Shown in pieces: positions 17,555 to 26,846 of a stretch of 64,000 nt of DNA (the stretch's first letter is position 1; every line of letters begins with the position of its first letter). A model generated the notes under the pieces. The model saw nothing but the letters and a program-made list of their open reading frames with translations. It ran no database searches and was not told the origin of the DNA. The stretch lies in NCBI GenBank assembly GCA_033794685.1, contig JARAYZ010000004.1. One strand, 5' to 3'. This DNA comes from Lentzea sp033794685 (GTDB lineage: Bacteria > Actinomycetota > Actinomycetes > Mycobacteriales > Pseudonocardiaceae). A program made the position numbers and the translations under genes.

Positions 17555-18654
17555 AGACCATCGCGATCATCGGCGCATCACTCGCCGGTCTGAGGTCGGC
17601 GCAGGCACTGCGCCAGCAGGGGTTCGACGGACGGATCGTCGTCGTCGGCAACGAGGTCCACCTCCCCTATGACCGACCCCCTCTCTCGAAGGACTTCCTC
17701 CTCGGCAAGGTCGAGGCGGTACCTCTCGCGGACCAGGAGGACCTCGACGCGTTGAACGCGGAGTGGCGCCTCGGCGTGCGGGCGACCGGGTTGCTCTCCG
17801 CCGGGGAGATCTCACTCAGCGACGACTCGACGATCGAGGCCGACGGCATCGTCATCGCTACGGGTGGGCTGCCGCGCACGATTCCGGGCACGCACGTCCT
17901 GCGCACGCTGGACGACGCGATCAACCTCCGCGAGGCGTTCGGGACGGCGCAGCACGTCGGCATCATCGGCGCCGGCTTCATCGGGGCTGAGATCGCCTCC
18001 AGTGCGCGCGCCCTGGGCAAGGACGTCACCGTCGTCGAGGCGCTCCCCACGCCTCTCACGCGCGTCCTGGGCGCCGAGATGGGCGCCGCGTGTGGACACC
18101 TGCACGGCGACCACGGATCAACGTTGATCACGGGAATCAATGTTGACTCCGTCAACGTCGACGGCGGAATCAACCTCGCTGATGGACGGATCGTCAACGC
18201 CGACGTCGTCGTCGCGGGCATCGGCGCGCGCCCGGCGACGGACTGGCTCGTCGGTGGACCGGTCAACGTCGACAACGGCGTCCTGTGCGACGCGGGCGGC
18301 GTGACCAACGTGCGGAACATCGTCGCGGTCGGGGACGTCGCGAACTGCGCGGGGCACCGCGCCGAGCACTGGACGAGCGCGACCGAACAGGCACAGGTCG
18401 CCGCCCGCAACCTGCTCGCGGGCGAGACCGTCGCCACGCACACCGGCGGCGGTTACGTCTGGTCCGACCAGTACGGGGTGAGAATCCAGTTCATCGGGCG
18501 AGCGACAGACGACGTTCGCGTCGAAGATGGGTCCATCGAGGACAGGAAGTTCGTGGCGACCTATCGAGACGGTGACAACCCCGACGACGTAGTCGGCATC
18601 GTGGCCATGAGCAACGCACGACTCTTCACCCGGCTCCGCCGGAATCTGAAGTAA
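17551..18654 (+). CDS. FAD-dependent ferredoxin reductase
   Basis: A 367-residue pyridine-nucleotide-disulfide-type reductase. The FAD-binding N-terminus (IAIIGASLAGLRSAQ) and NAD(P)H-binding loop (GIIGAGFIGAEIAS) are intact, and the C-terminal FAD contact is IVAVGDVANCAG. It would reduce the ferredoxin encoded immediately upstream (GTG start at 17551 overlapping that stop), completing a three-component oxygenase electron chain. It is somewhat shorter than the usual 400-residue family members, mainly at the C-terminus. Confidence 0.9.
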   Translation: MKTIAIIGASLAGLRSAQALRQQGFDGRIVVVGNEVHLPYDRPPLSKDFLLGKVEAVPLADQEDLDALNAEWRLGVRATGLLSAGEISLSDDSTIEADGIVIATGGLPRTIPGTHVLRTLDDAINLREAFGTAQHVGIIGAGFIGAEIASSARALGKDVTVVEALPTPLTRVLGAEMGAACGHLHGDHGSTLITGINVDSVNVDGGINLADGRIVNADVVVAGIGARPATDWLVGGPVNVDNGVLCDAGGVTNVRNIVAVGDVANCAGHRAEHWTSATEQAQVAARNLLAGETVATHTGGGYVWSDQYGVRIQFIGRATDDVRVEDGSIEDRKFVATYRDGDNPDDVVGIVAMSNARLFTRLRRNLK

Positions 18655-18697
18655 CGGTCGTCACGGTTTACCGCCACCGGCGGCCGGATATACCCGA

Positions 18698-18714
18698 GTG
18701 TCCTTCGTGGACAC
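18698..18714. promoter_or_regulatory. Dyad operator before the choline operon
   Basis: GTGTCC-TTCGT-GGACAC, a perfect 6-bp dyad with a five-base spacer, 20 bases before the betaine-aldehyde dehydrogenase start. A matching dyad (consensus TGTSSTKCGTSSACA) lies upstream of the 3-hydroxybutyrate dehydrogenase operon at 26699-26715. Confidence 0.55.
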
Positions 18715-18734
18715 ATGATTCAGGGAGGCAGTCC

Positions 18735-20174
18735 GTGTCGCCGGTGCGGCAGATCATCAACCCCTTCGACCAGAGCGTCATCACCGAGGTCGAGGAGCAG
18801 ACCCGCGACCAGGCCGTGGCGGCGATCGCCAGGGCGAGAACCGCCTTCGACCACGGCGACTGGCAGCACTCCAGCCCCGAGCACCGCGCCGCCGTGCTGA
18901 ACCACGTCGCGGACCTCCTGGAACGCGACAAGGAGGACATCGCCCGCACCGAGACGCTCGACACCGGCAAGACGCTGGTCGAGAGCCGCATCGACGTGGA
19001 CGACGTCGCCGCCGTGTTCCGCTACTACGGCAACCTCGCCGGACTGCTGCACCCGAAGATCGTCCAGGGTGTTCCCGAGAACGTCATCAGCCGCGTCGAC
19101 TACGAACCCGTCGGCGTCTGCGGCCTGATCGCGCCCTGGAACTACCCGCTGCTGCAGGTGTCGTGGAAGATCGCGCCGGCCCTGCTCGCGGGCAACACGA
19201 TCGTGGCCAAGCCCAGTGAGATCACTCCGCTCACGACGATCAAGCTGTTCGAGCTCCTGCGGGAGGCCGGGCTGCCCGACGGCGTCGCGAACCTCGTCCT
19301 CGGCACCGGGCCCGAGGTCGGCGCGCCCCTGTCCGAGCACCCCGACGTCGACCTGATCTCGTTCACCGGCAGCCTCGCGACCGGCCAGCGGATCATGGCG
19401 TCGGCCGCGAAGACCGTGAAGAAGGTCGCGCTCGAACTCGGCGGCAAGAACCCGAACATCGTCTTCGCGGACGCCGACATCGACGTCGCCGTCGACTACG
19501 CGCTCACCGCCGCGTTCTTCCACGCGGGCCAGGTCTGCTCGTCCGGTACGCGGCTCATCGTGCACAGCAGCGTCTACGACGACTTCGTGCACGAGGTCGC
19601 GCGCCGGGCCGACCTGATCAAGCTGGGCAACGGTTTCGACGAGGACACCGAGTCCGGGCCGCTCGTCTCCGCCGAGCACCGGGCCAAGGTCGAGAGCTAC
19701 GTCGAGGTCGCCAGGCAGGAGGGCGCGACGCTCAAGGCCGGCGGCAGGCGTCCGGAGGAGGCCGAGCTGCGGAACGGTTTCTTCTTCCGCCCCACCGTCT
19801 ACGCGGACTGCACCCGGGACATGAAGCTGGTCCAGGACGAGACGTTCGGCCCGATCATCACCGCCGAGCGCTTCGAGACCGAGGCCGAGGCGATCATGCT
19901 CGGCAACGACACCGAGTACGGCCTCGCCGGCGGTGTCTGGAGCCAGGACCTCGACAAGGCGCAGCGCGTCGCGAAGAAGCTCCGCCACGGCACGGTCTGG
20001 ATCAACGAGTTCGGCCCGTACCTGCCGCAGGCCGAGTGGGGCGGCTTCAAGCGCTCCGGCGTGGGCCGCGAGCTCGGCACCGCGGGCCTGCACGAGTACA
20101 CCGAGCCCAAGCACGTGTACCAGAACCTCAAGCCACAAGCCCAGAACTGGTTCGCACGGGGGGACGCCCAGTGA
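18735..20174 (+). CDS. Betaine-aldehyde dehydrogenase family protein
   Basis: A 479-residue NAD(P)-dependent aldehyde dehydrogenase with general-base Glu234 (LELGGKNPN) and nucleophile Cys268 (GQVCSSGTR). With a choline-dehydrogenase-type gene overlapping its stop, oxidation of betaine aldehyde to glycine betaine is the most likely reaction. The GTG start at 18735 follows GGGAGG. It is the first gene of a three-gene operon with the GMC oxidase and APC permease. Confidence 0.9.
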   Translation: MSPVRQIINPFDQSVITEVEEQTRDQAVAAIARARTAFDHGDWQHSSPEHRAAVLNHVADLLERDKEDIARTETLDTGKTLVESRIDVDDVAAVFRYYGNLAGLLHPKIVQGVPENVISRVDYEPVGVCGLIAPWNYPLLQVSWKIAPALLAGNTIVAKPSEITPLTTIKLFELLREAGLPDGVANLVLGTGPEVGAPLSEHPDVDLISFTGSLATGQRIMASAAKTVKKVALELGGKNPNIVFADADIDVAVDYALTAAFFHAGQVCSSGTRLIVHSSVYDDFVHEVARRADLIKLGNGFDEDTESGPLVSAEHRAKVESYVEVARQEGATLKAGGRRPEEAELRNGFFFRPTVYADCTRDMKLVQDETFGPIITAERFETEAEAIMLGNDTEYGLAGGVWSQDLDKAQRVAKKLRHGTVWINEFGPYLPQAEWGGFKRSGVGRELGTAGLHEYTEPKHVYQNLKPQAQNWFARGDAQ

Positions 20175-21640
20175 CCGCATACGACTACGTGATCGTCGGT
20201 GGCGGAACGGCGGGCTGCGTGCTCGCGGCACGACTCACCGAGGACGAGAACGTCACGGTCGCGGTCATCGAGGGAGGCCCCTCCGACGTCGGTGACGAGA
20301 AGATCCTGAACCTGCGCAACTGGATCAATCTGCTCGAGACCGAGTACGACTACGACTACCCGACGGTCGAGCAGCCGCGCGGCAACTCCCACATCCGGCA
20401 CAGCCGCGCGAAGGTGCTCGGCGGGTGCTCCAGCCACAACACGCTGATCTGCTTCCAGCCGCTGCCGCAGGACCTCGACGACTGGGGCCACGGCTGGACG
20501 TGGGACGCGGTCGGCCCGTACTTCGACAAGGTCCAGCTCAACATCATCCCGGTGGTGGAGAAGGACCGGAACCCGATCGCCAAGGACTTCGTGGCCGCCG
20601 CGCGGCAGGCCACGGGCGTCCCGGAGATCGACGACTTCAACGCCGCGCCGTTCCAGGACGGCGTGGGCTTCTTCTCCATCGCGTACCACCCGGAGAAGAA
20701 CAACCAGCGTTCGTCGGCGTCCACGGCCTACGTGCACCCGATCCTGGAGCGCAAGAACCTCACGCTGTTCCTGAACACGTGGACGAGCAAGATCGAGTTC
20801 GACGGTGACCGCGCCATCGGCGTGCACACCGACAAGGGTTATGTCGAGGCCGACAAAGAGGTTCTGCTCTGCGCGGGCGCGATCGACACGCCACGGCTGC
20901 TGATGCTCTCGGGCATCGGTGACGCCGAGCACCTGAGCAGCATCGGCATCGAGCCGAAGCACGACCTGCCCGGCGTCGGCGAGAACCTGCTCGACCACCC
21001 GGAGTCGGTCATCGTCTGGGAGACCACGAAACCGTTGCCGGAGAACTCGGTGATGGACTCGGACGCCGGTCTGTTCATCCGGCGCGATGCCTCCGACCCG
21101 CGGCCGGACCTGATGTTCCACTTCTACCAGATCCCGTTCACCACCAACACGGAACGCCTCGGCTACCCGGCGGTGGAGCACGGGGTCTGCATGACGCCGA
21201 ACATCCCGCGCCCGCACAGCAAGGGCAAGTTGTGGCTCAGGTCCAGCGACCCCGCCGAGAAGCCGGAGCTCGACTTCGGCTACTTCATGAACCCCGACGG
21301 CTACGACGAGCAGACCCTCGTCGACGGCTTCCGGATCGCCCGTCAGATCGCCGAGCAGGAGCCGCTCAAGTCGTGGCTCAAGCGGGAGATCGCGCCGGGA
21401 CCGGACGTCACGAGCGACGAGGCTCTCTCGGAGTACGGCCGGCGTGCGGCCCACACCGTCTACCACCCCGCGGGCACCTGTGCCATCGGGTCCGTTGTGG
21501 ACGGTGACCTGAAAGTCATCGGACTCGAAGGCCTCCGGGTCGTCGACGCGTCCGTCTTCCCCACCATGCCCACCGTGAACCCGATGGTCACGGTGCTCAT
21601 GATTGGAGAACGCGCCGCGGACCTGATCAAGGAGGCGTGA
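20171..21640 (+). CDS. GMC-family choline dehydrogenase-like oxidoreductase
   Basis: A 489-residue glucose-methanol-choline oxidoreductase. The N-terminal ADP-binding loop is VIVGGGTAGCVLAARL; the family signature follows (GGCSSHNTLICF), and the active-site region is AAHTVYHPAGTCAIG with a C-terminal NPMVTVLMIGER. It would oxidise choline to betaine aldehyde at the membrane or in the cytoplasm. It is about 50 residues shorter than E. coli BetA. The GTG start overlaps the aldehyde dehydrogenase stop (GTGA). Another alcohol substrate is possible, but the neighbours favour choline. Confidence 0.87.
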   Translation: MTAYDYVIVGGGTAGCVLAARLTEDENVTVAVIEGGPSDVGDEKILNLRNWINLLETEYDYDYPTVEQPRGNSHIRHSRAKVLGGCSSHNTLICFQPLPQDLDDWGHGWTWDAVGPYFDKVQLNIIPVVEKDRNPIAKDFVAAARQATGVPEIDDFNAAPFQDGVGFFSIAYHPEKNNQRSSASTAYVHPILERKNLTLFLNTWTSKIEFDGDRAIGVHTDKGYVEADKEVLLCAGAIDTPRLLMLSGIGDAEHLSSIGIEPKHDLPGVGENLLDHPESVIVWETTKPLPENSVMDSDAGLFIRRDASDPRPDLMFHFYQIPFTTNTERLGYPAVEHGVCMTPNIPRPHSKGKLWLRSSDPAEKPELDFGYFMNPDGYDEQTLVDGFRIARQIAEQEPLKSWLKREIAPGPDVTSDEALSEYGRRAAHTVYHPAGTCAIGSVVDGDLKVIGLEGLRVVDASVFPTMPTVNPMVTVLMIGERAADLIKEA

Positions 21641-23104
21641 GTGACGACAGCGGAAGACAGGCTCAAGGATCTCGGCTACACCTCGGAGTTCAAGCGGGAC
21701 ATGAGTCCCTGGGCGAACTTCTCGCTGGGCTTCACCTACCTCTCCCCCGTGGTCAGCACGTACACGTTGTTCGGCGTGGCGCTCGCCCTGGGCGGCCCGC
21801 CGATGATCTGGAGCTTCGTCGTCGCGGGCATCGGCCAGTTCCTGGTCGCGCTCATCTTCGGCGAGCTCGTGGCGCAGTACCCGGTGGCGGGCGGCGTGTA
21901 CCCCTGGGCACGCCGCCTGTGGGGCAAGCGCTGGGCGTGGATGACCGGCTGGGTGTACATGATCGCCCTGCTGGTCACCATCGCGTCCGTGAGCTACGGC
22001 GCCGGCCCTTATCTGGCGACACTTCTCGGCTACACCGCGAACGTCGGCAACACGGTGCTGTGCGCGATCGCGATCATCGTGGTCTCGACGCTCATCAACT
22101 ACGCCGGCACGAAGGTGCTGAGCTGGGCCGCGATCTTCGGGTTCGCCGCAGAGATCATCGGCGCGCTCGTGGTCGGCATCTGGCTGCTCGTCGACAACCG
22201 CGTGCACGGCCTGGGCGTGCTGTTCGACAGCTTCGGCGCGGCCGGCTCCGGCAGCTACCTTCCCGCGTTCTTCGCGGCCGGCATCATCGGCCTCTACCAG
22301 TACTACGGCTTCGAGGCGTGCGGTGACACCGCGGAGGAGGTCAAGGACCCCGGCCGCGTCATCCCGAAGGCCATGCGCCGCACCATCTACATCGGCGGCG
22401 CGGCGGCCACGTTCGCGTGCCTGTCGCTGCTGCTGGCGGTGCCGGACTTCGGCAAGGTCATCTCCGGCGAGGACGCCGACCCGGTCACGAACGTCCTGAC
22501 GAACGCGTTCGGGCCGGTCGGCTACAAGATCGTGATCGGCGTCGTGCTGATCTCGTTCCTGTCCTGCACGATGTCGCTGCAGGCGGCGGCCAGCAGGCTC
22601 ACGTACTCCTACGCCCGCGACAAGATGGTGTTCGGGCACAAGGCACTCGCGAAGTTCAACAAGAAGCGCCACATCCCGCCGTACGCGCTGGCACTCGCCG
22701 GGATCATCCCGGCGGCCATCGTGGTCGCGTCGATGCTGTCCACGAACGCGCTGGACAAGATCGTGTCGTTCGCGACGCTCGGCATCTACCTGGGCTTCCA
22801 GATGGTCGTGTTCGCGGCGCTGCGGGCGAGGCTCAAGGGCTGGACGCCGTCGGGCGAGTTCACGCTCGGCCGGTGGGGTCTGATCGTCAACGTGCTGGCG
22901 CTCGCGTACGGCGTCGCGGCGATGGTGAACATGGTGTGGCCGCGCACCCCGGACGCACCCTGGTACGACAACTACGTCGTGATCCTCAGCGGCACGCTCG
23001 TGGTCGGCATCGGCCTGGTGTACATGCTGATCGCCAAGCCGTTCGGCAACTCCGACGCGGCGGCGGGCGACGCCGTACCGGCCTCAGCTCTGCAGACGAA
23101 GTAG
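21641..23104 (+). CDS. APC-superfamily amino acid/amine permease
   Basis: A 487-residue permease with about 12 membrane helices and the conserved APC N-terminal region (WANFSLGFTYLSPVVSTYTLFG) and GFEACGDTAEEVKDP loop. The GTG start follows the GMC oxidase stop directly with no gap, so translation is likely coupled. It probably imports choline or a related quaternary amine, or the ethanolamine-like amines that close homologues carry; this is inferred from the operon. Its 3-prime end overlaps the convergent GAF/PucR regulator by 21 bases. Confidence 0.88.
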   Translation: MTTAEDRLKDLGYTSEFKRDMSPWANFSLGFTYLSPVVSTYTLFGVALALGGPPMIWSFVVAGIGQFLVALIFGELVAQYPVAGGVYPWARRLWGKRWAWMTGWVYMIALLVTIASVSYGAGPYLATLLGYTANVGNTVLCAIAIIVVSTLINYAGTKVLSWAAIFGFAAEIIGALVVGIWLLVDNRVHGLGVLFDSFGAAGSGSYLPAFFAAGIIGLYQYYGFEACGDTAEEVKDPGRVIPKAMRRTIYIGGAAATFACLSLLLAVPDFGKVISGEDADPVTNVLTNAFGPVGYKIVIGVVLISFLSCTMSLQAAASRLTYSYARDKMVFGHKALAKFNKKRHIPPYALALAGIIPAAIVVASMLSTNALDKIVSFATLGIYLGFQMVVFAALRARLKGWTPSGEFTLGRWGLIVNVLALAYGVAAMVNMVWPRTPDAPWYDNYVVILSGTLVVGIGLVYMLIAKPFGNSDAAAGDAVPASALQTK

Positions 23105-24631
23105 CCGCAGGGCGAGCTGCACCTCCAGCACGCGGTCCGGCGACTGCCAGTCGCCGAGCAGCGACGAGACCCGGTCGAGCCGTTGCGTGACCGTGTTGAC
23201 GTGGAGGTGCAGCTCCGCCTTGGCGCGGCTCAGGTTCGCGCCACAGCGGAAGTAGACCTCCAGCGTGTGCACCAGTTCCGTGCCGCGCTCGGTGTCGTAG
23301 TCGAGCACCGGGCCGAGCACCGACCGCACGTAGCCCGAGACGTCGGCCCGGTCGCCCAGCAGCACGCCGACGAACCCGAGGTCGTCCATGGTCGCGGCGT
23401 CCTTCTCCCGGCCCAGCTGCCGCAACGCCTTCAGGCACCGCCGCGCCTCCTCGTAGGCCGCCGCGATCGCCACCGGTCCCGCGACCGGCCCGCACGCGCC
23501 CACCGTCGCGTCCAGCGCCTTCGCCACCTCCCGCGCGACGTGCGTGGACACCGAGGGCAGGGCCAGCACGACATCCCGGCCACGTGACCCGGCCAGTCCC
23601 CTGTGGACGGACGCGTAATGCGTCGCGCCGGAAAGGTTTCCATCGGCGACCAGCACGACGTGCGGGTCGGAGAGCTCGACACCGACCCGGCGGGCTCGCG
23701 CCAGCAGCCCGGCCGCGTCCCGCCCGTCCAGGACGTCGGTGATCAGCTCACCGCGGACCTTGTTCTCCGCCTCGGCCACGGTTCGCCGCAGCAGCAACAA
23801 CAACGCCGTCACCGCCGCCGACCGCTCGAACACCCGCCGGTCCGCGTCGGTCAGGTCCGGGCGGCCCGCCAGCACGATCCCGCCCAGCAGCTCCGATCCG
23901 GCCAGCACCGCGCACACCCACTCCCCGGAGAGCAGCACGGCGCGTCCGGCGGCCCGCACGGCGGCGGGAGGCACGGTGTCGAGCACCTCGACCGGCCCGC
24001 CGAGCAACTCCCCCACCGCGGCGGCGACCTCGGCCGAGGAACCGCCGCGCAGCACCAGGTCCGTGAGCCGGTCGTGGGCCTCCTCGGCCCGTTTCATGGC
24101 TTCGTTGTGGGACTGGATCGTCGCGAACAACGACGCCGTGTCGATCGCGATGGCCGCGTGGTCGGCCAGCGACTGCAGCAGCGCGACCTCCTCGGCGGGG
24201 AACTCGCGCGTGGTCCGGTCCGCCGCGTACAGCACGCCGATGACCTTCGAGTCGAGCTTCAGCGGCACGCCCAGGATCGCCGTGAGGCCCTCGTCGTGCA
24301 CCGCCGAGTCGATCGGGTTCGTGTGGTTGAACCGGGCGTCGGCGAAGTAGTCGGACGTCGCGTACGGCCTCGCGGTCTGCGCGACCAGCCCGCCGAGCCC
24401 CTCGCCGAGTCCGAGCCTGACCTTCTGGAACAACGGCGAGAACGACCCGTCCGTCACCCGCATGTAGGTGCCGGCCGGGTCGTTCATCGACAGGTAGGAG
24501 ACGTCGGTGCCGAGCAGCGTCCGCGCTCTGCGCACGATCGAGCGGAGCACCGCGTCCGGATCTCGCATGCCCGCGAGCTCGGACGCGGTCTCGAACAACG
24601 CCGCCAGTTCGGCCTCACGCCGTCGTGTCAC
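23084..24631 (-). CDS. GAF-domain regulator with PucR/CdaR-type C-terminal HTH
   Basis: A 515-residue regulator. A GAF ligand-sensing domain fills about residues 20-165 (DVSYLSMNDPAGTYMRV through LGVPLKLDSKVIGVLY), and a PucR-type helix-turn-helix forms the C-terminus (TLEVYFRCGANLSRAKAEL, then HVNTVTQRLDRV). It is translationally coupled to the MHS transporter (GTGA overlap at 24628-24631) as the third gene of the hydroxybutyrate operon. It may also act on the choline operon, since a shared dyad stands before both. The ligand is unknown. Confidence 0.88.
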   Translation of the reverse strand: MTRRREAELAALFETASELAGMRDPDAVLRSIVRRARTLLGTDVSYLSMNDPAGTYMRVTDGSFSPLFQKVRLGLGEGLGGLVAQTARPYATSDYFADARFNHTNPIDSAVHDEGLTAILGVPLKLDSKVIGVLYAADRTTREFPAEEVALLQSLADHAAIAIDTASLFATIQSHNEAMKRAEEAHDRLTDLVLRGGSSAEVAAAVGELLGGPVEVLDTVPPAAVRAAGRAVLLSGEWVCAVLAGSELLGGIVLAGRPDLTDADRRVFERSAAVTALLLLLRRTVAEAENKVRGELITDVLDGRDAAGLLARARRVGVELSDPHVVLVADGNLSGATHYASVHRGLAGSRGRDVVLALPSVSTHVAREVAKALDATVGACGPVAGPVAIAAAYEEARRCLKALRQLGREKDAATMDDLGFVGVLLGDRADVSGYVRSVLGPVLDYDTERGTELVHTLEVYFRCGANLSRAKAELHLHVNTVTQRLDRVSSLLGDWQSPDRVLEVQLALRLLRLQS

Positions 24632-25920
24632 ACTCCAACCCTGTCACGTTCCTCCAGATCCGCACCACGGGTCTCCCGGGCGAACGCGATCGCGACCACG
24701 GTGATCACACAGGTGATCAGGACGTAGACGGCGATCGGGAACGAGGACTTGTAGGCCTGCAGCAACGCCGTCGCGATCAGCGGGGCCAGCGCACCGGCCA
24801 CGATCGACGCCAGCTGGTAGCCGACCGACGCACCCGAATAGCGGACCCTCGTCCCGAACAGCTCCGAGAAGAACGCGGCCTGCGGTCCGTACATCGCGCC
24901 GTGCAGCACCAGGCCGACCGTGGTCGCCACCGTGATCAGGACGGGATCACGGGTGTCGAGCAGCGCGAAGAACGCGAAGATCCACGCGGCCATGCCGACG
25001 GCACCGACGAGGTAGATCGACCGACGCCCGAACCGGTCGGAGAGATGACCCCACACCGGGATCGTCACCAGGTGCACGGCCGACGCGATCAAAACCGCGT
25101 TGAGCCCCACCGACTTCGACAACCCGAGCCCGGTCACGACGTACACCAGGATGAACGCCGTGATCACGTAGTACGACACGTTCTCGGCGAACCGGGCGCC
25201 CATCGCGATCAGGACCTCGCGCCAGTTGTGCTTGAGCAGCTCCAGCGCGGGCGCCTTCTCCTCCACGGGCTCCTGGGCACGCTTCGCCTGCGCCGCCAGG
25301 AAGATCGGCGACTCGGACACCGACAGCCTGATCCACAGCCCGATCACCACGAGCACACCGGAGAGCAGGAACGGGACCCGCCAGCCCCACGCGAGGAAGG
25401 CCTCGTCCGACTGCACGGCGGCAAGGATCGCGAGCACACCGGTCGCCAGCAGGTTCCCGCACGGCACACCGGCCTGCGGCCACGACGCCCAGAACCCGCG
25501 CCGCTTCGGGTCACCGTGCTCCGACACGATCAGCACGGCCCCGCCCCACTCACCACCGAGCGCGAAGCCCTGCACGAGTCGCAGCAGCGTCAGCAGCACC
25601 GGTGCCAGCACACCCACCGACGCGTACGTCGGCAGCACGCCCATCAGCATCGTCGCGCCACCCATCAGCAGCAACGACAGCACCAGCAACTTCTTGCGTC
25701 CCAGGCGATCCCCGTAGTGGCCGAAGACGAGGCCACCGAGCGGTCGTGCCAGGAAGCCGATCGCGTACGTGGTGAACGCGAGCAGCGTGCCCGTCAACGG
25801 GTCCGCGGTCGGGAAGAACAGCTTGTTGAACACCAGGGCGGCTGCCGAGCCGTAGAGGAAGAAGTCGTACCACTCGACAGTTGTCCCGATGAGCGAAGCG
25901 CCTACCACTTTTTTGATCAT
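24628..25920 (-). CDS. MFS transporter, MHS type
   Basis: A 430-residue 12-helix transporter with the MHS signature TVEWYDFFLYGSAAALVF and GHYGDRLGRKKLL. The ATG at 25920 follows GAGGAG and lies 10 bases after the dehydrogenase stop, so 3-hydroxybutyrate or a related acid is a plausible substrate. It is a distant paralogue of the transporter at 7439-8740. The open frame reaching 25980 runs into the dehydrogenase gene and is not used. Confidence 0.9.
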   Translation of the reverse strand: MIKKVVGASLIGTTVEWYDFFLYGSAAALVFNKLFFPTADPLTGTLLAFTTYAIGFLARPLGGLVFGHYGDRLGRKKLLVLSLLLMGGATMLMGVLPTYASVGVLAPVLLTLLRLVQGFALGGEWGGAVLIVSEHGDPKRRGFWASWPQAGVPCGNLLATGVLAILAAVQSDEAFLAWGWRVPFLLSGVLVVIGLWIRLSVSESPIFLAAQAKRAQEPVEEKAPALELLKHNWREVLIAMGARFAENVSYYVITAFILVYVVTGLGLSKSVGLNAVLIASAVHLVTIPVWGHLSDRFGRRSIYLVGAVGMAAWIFAFFALLDTRDPVLITVATTVGLVLHGAMYGPQAAFFSELFGTRVRYSGASVGYQLASIVAGALAPLIATALLQAYKSSFPIAVYVLITCVITVVAIAFARETRGADLEERDRVGV

Positions 25921-25930
25921 CGACAACTCC

Positions 25931-26662
25931 TCATTGAGCTGACCAGCCGCCATCGACGGCCACTGACGTTCCGGTGACAAAACTGTTGCCGCACAACCAC
26001 AGCACGGCGTCCGCGACCTCGGAAGGCTCGATCAGCCGCTTCACCGCGCTGCGCTGCAGGAAGATCTGTGACGAGACGTCGGCCTCGGAGATGCCGTGCA
26101 GGCGGGCCTGGTCCGCGATCTGCTTCTCCACCAACGGGGTCCGCACGTATCCGGGTGCCACGCAGTTCGACGTCACGCCGTGCGGGGCGCCTTCCAGGGC
26201 GGCGACCTTGGAGAACCCCTCGAGGCCGTGCTTCGCGGCGACGTAAGCGGATTTGAACGCGGACGCGCGCGTCCCGTGCACGCTGGAGATGTGGACCAGG
26301 CGGCCCCAGCCGCGGTCGTACATGTGCGGCACGACGTGCTGCGTGAGCCGGAACGCCGCCCCCAGCATCAGCTCGACCATCGCCGAGAAGCGCTCGGCGG
26401 GGAACTCGTGGATGGGCGCGACGTGCTGCACGCCGGCGTTGTTGACCAGGACGTCGATCTCGTCGGGCAACGCGGCGACGGACCCGGTCAGGTCGACGAC
26501 GTGACCGACGCCGCCGAGTTCCTCCGCGAGAGGGAGGACCCGGGGGTCGCGGTCGACCAGGTGGACCTTCGCGCCTTCGGCGGCCAGTGCGCGGGCGCAG
26601 GCCAGGCCGATGCCGCTCGCGGCTCCGGTGACCAGCGCGCTGTGACCCGTGACACTCGACAT
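25931..26662 (-). CDS. 3-hydroxybutyrate dehydrogenase (SDR)
   Basis: A 243-residue short-chain dehydrogenase. The NAD-binding loop is TGAASGIG, followed by NNAGVQHVAPI, the catalytic Ser in SSVHGTRASAF and YVAAK (Tyr and Lys). The NAGVQHVAPI and SVHGLxAS-type segments are characteristic of 3-hydroxybutyrate dehydrogenases, which interconvert 3-hydroxybutyrate and acetoacetate with NAD. It is the first gene of an operon with an MHS transporter and a GAF/PucR regulator. A dyad operator lies 37 bases upstream. Confidence 0.9.
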   Translation of the reverse strand: MSSVTGHSALVTGAASGIGLACARALAAEGAKVHLVDRDPRVLPLAEELGGVGHVVDLTGSVAALPDEIDVLVNNAGVQHVAPIHEFPAERFSAMVELMLGAAFRLTQHVVPHMYDRGWGRLVHISSVHGTRASAFKSAYVAAKHGLEGFSKVAALEGAPHGVTSNCVAPGYVRTPLVEKQIADQARLHGISEADVSSQIFLQRSAVKRLIEPSEVADAVLWLCGNSFVTGTSVAVDGGWSAQ

Positions 26663-26698
26663 AGCCGGAAACGGTAGGCGTCACACGGCGTCATCGAC

Positions 26699-26715
26699 AT
26701 GTGGTGCGTCCACAT
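26699..26715. promoter_or_regulatory. Dyad operator before the hydroxybutyrate operon
   Basis: ATGTGG-TGCGT-CCACAT, a perfect 6-bp dyad with a five-base spacer. It fits the same consensus as the site at 18698-18714, including spacer bases T, C, G, T. Confidence 0.55.
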
Positions 26716-26846
26716 AACGCCTGGTCACAAGGTGGCTTTAGCCAACATTTAGCGTCGGGTAGGCATATGTGGCGAAAAGATCGGGTATAGAGGCGTAAGC
26801 TCCCGTCACCTGAACGGGGGAAGATCAGTACGAGGGGGCTACACCC

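Noticed and set aside
19799..22672. 957-codon leftward open frame opposite the choline operon
   Set aside because: Opposite three well-supported genes; no domain, composition of a shadow frame.
26699..26715. Treating the dyad as part of the small 35-aa gene promoter
   Set aside because: It is 148 bases from that gene and only 37 bases from the hydroxybutyrate dehydrogenase start, and matches the choline-operon dyad.
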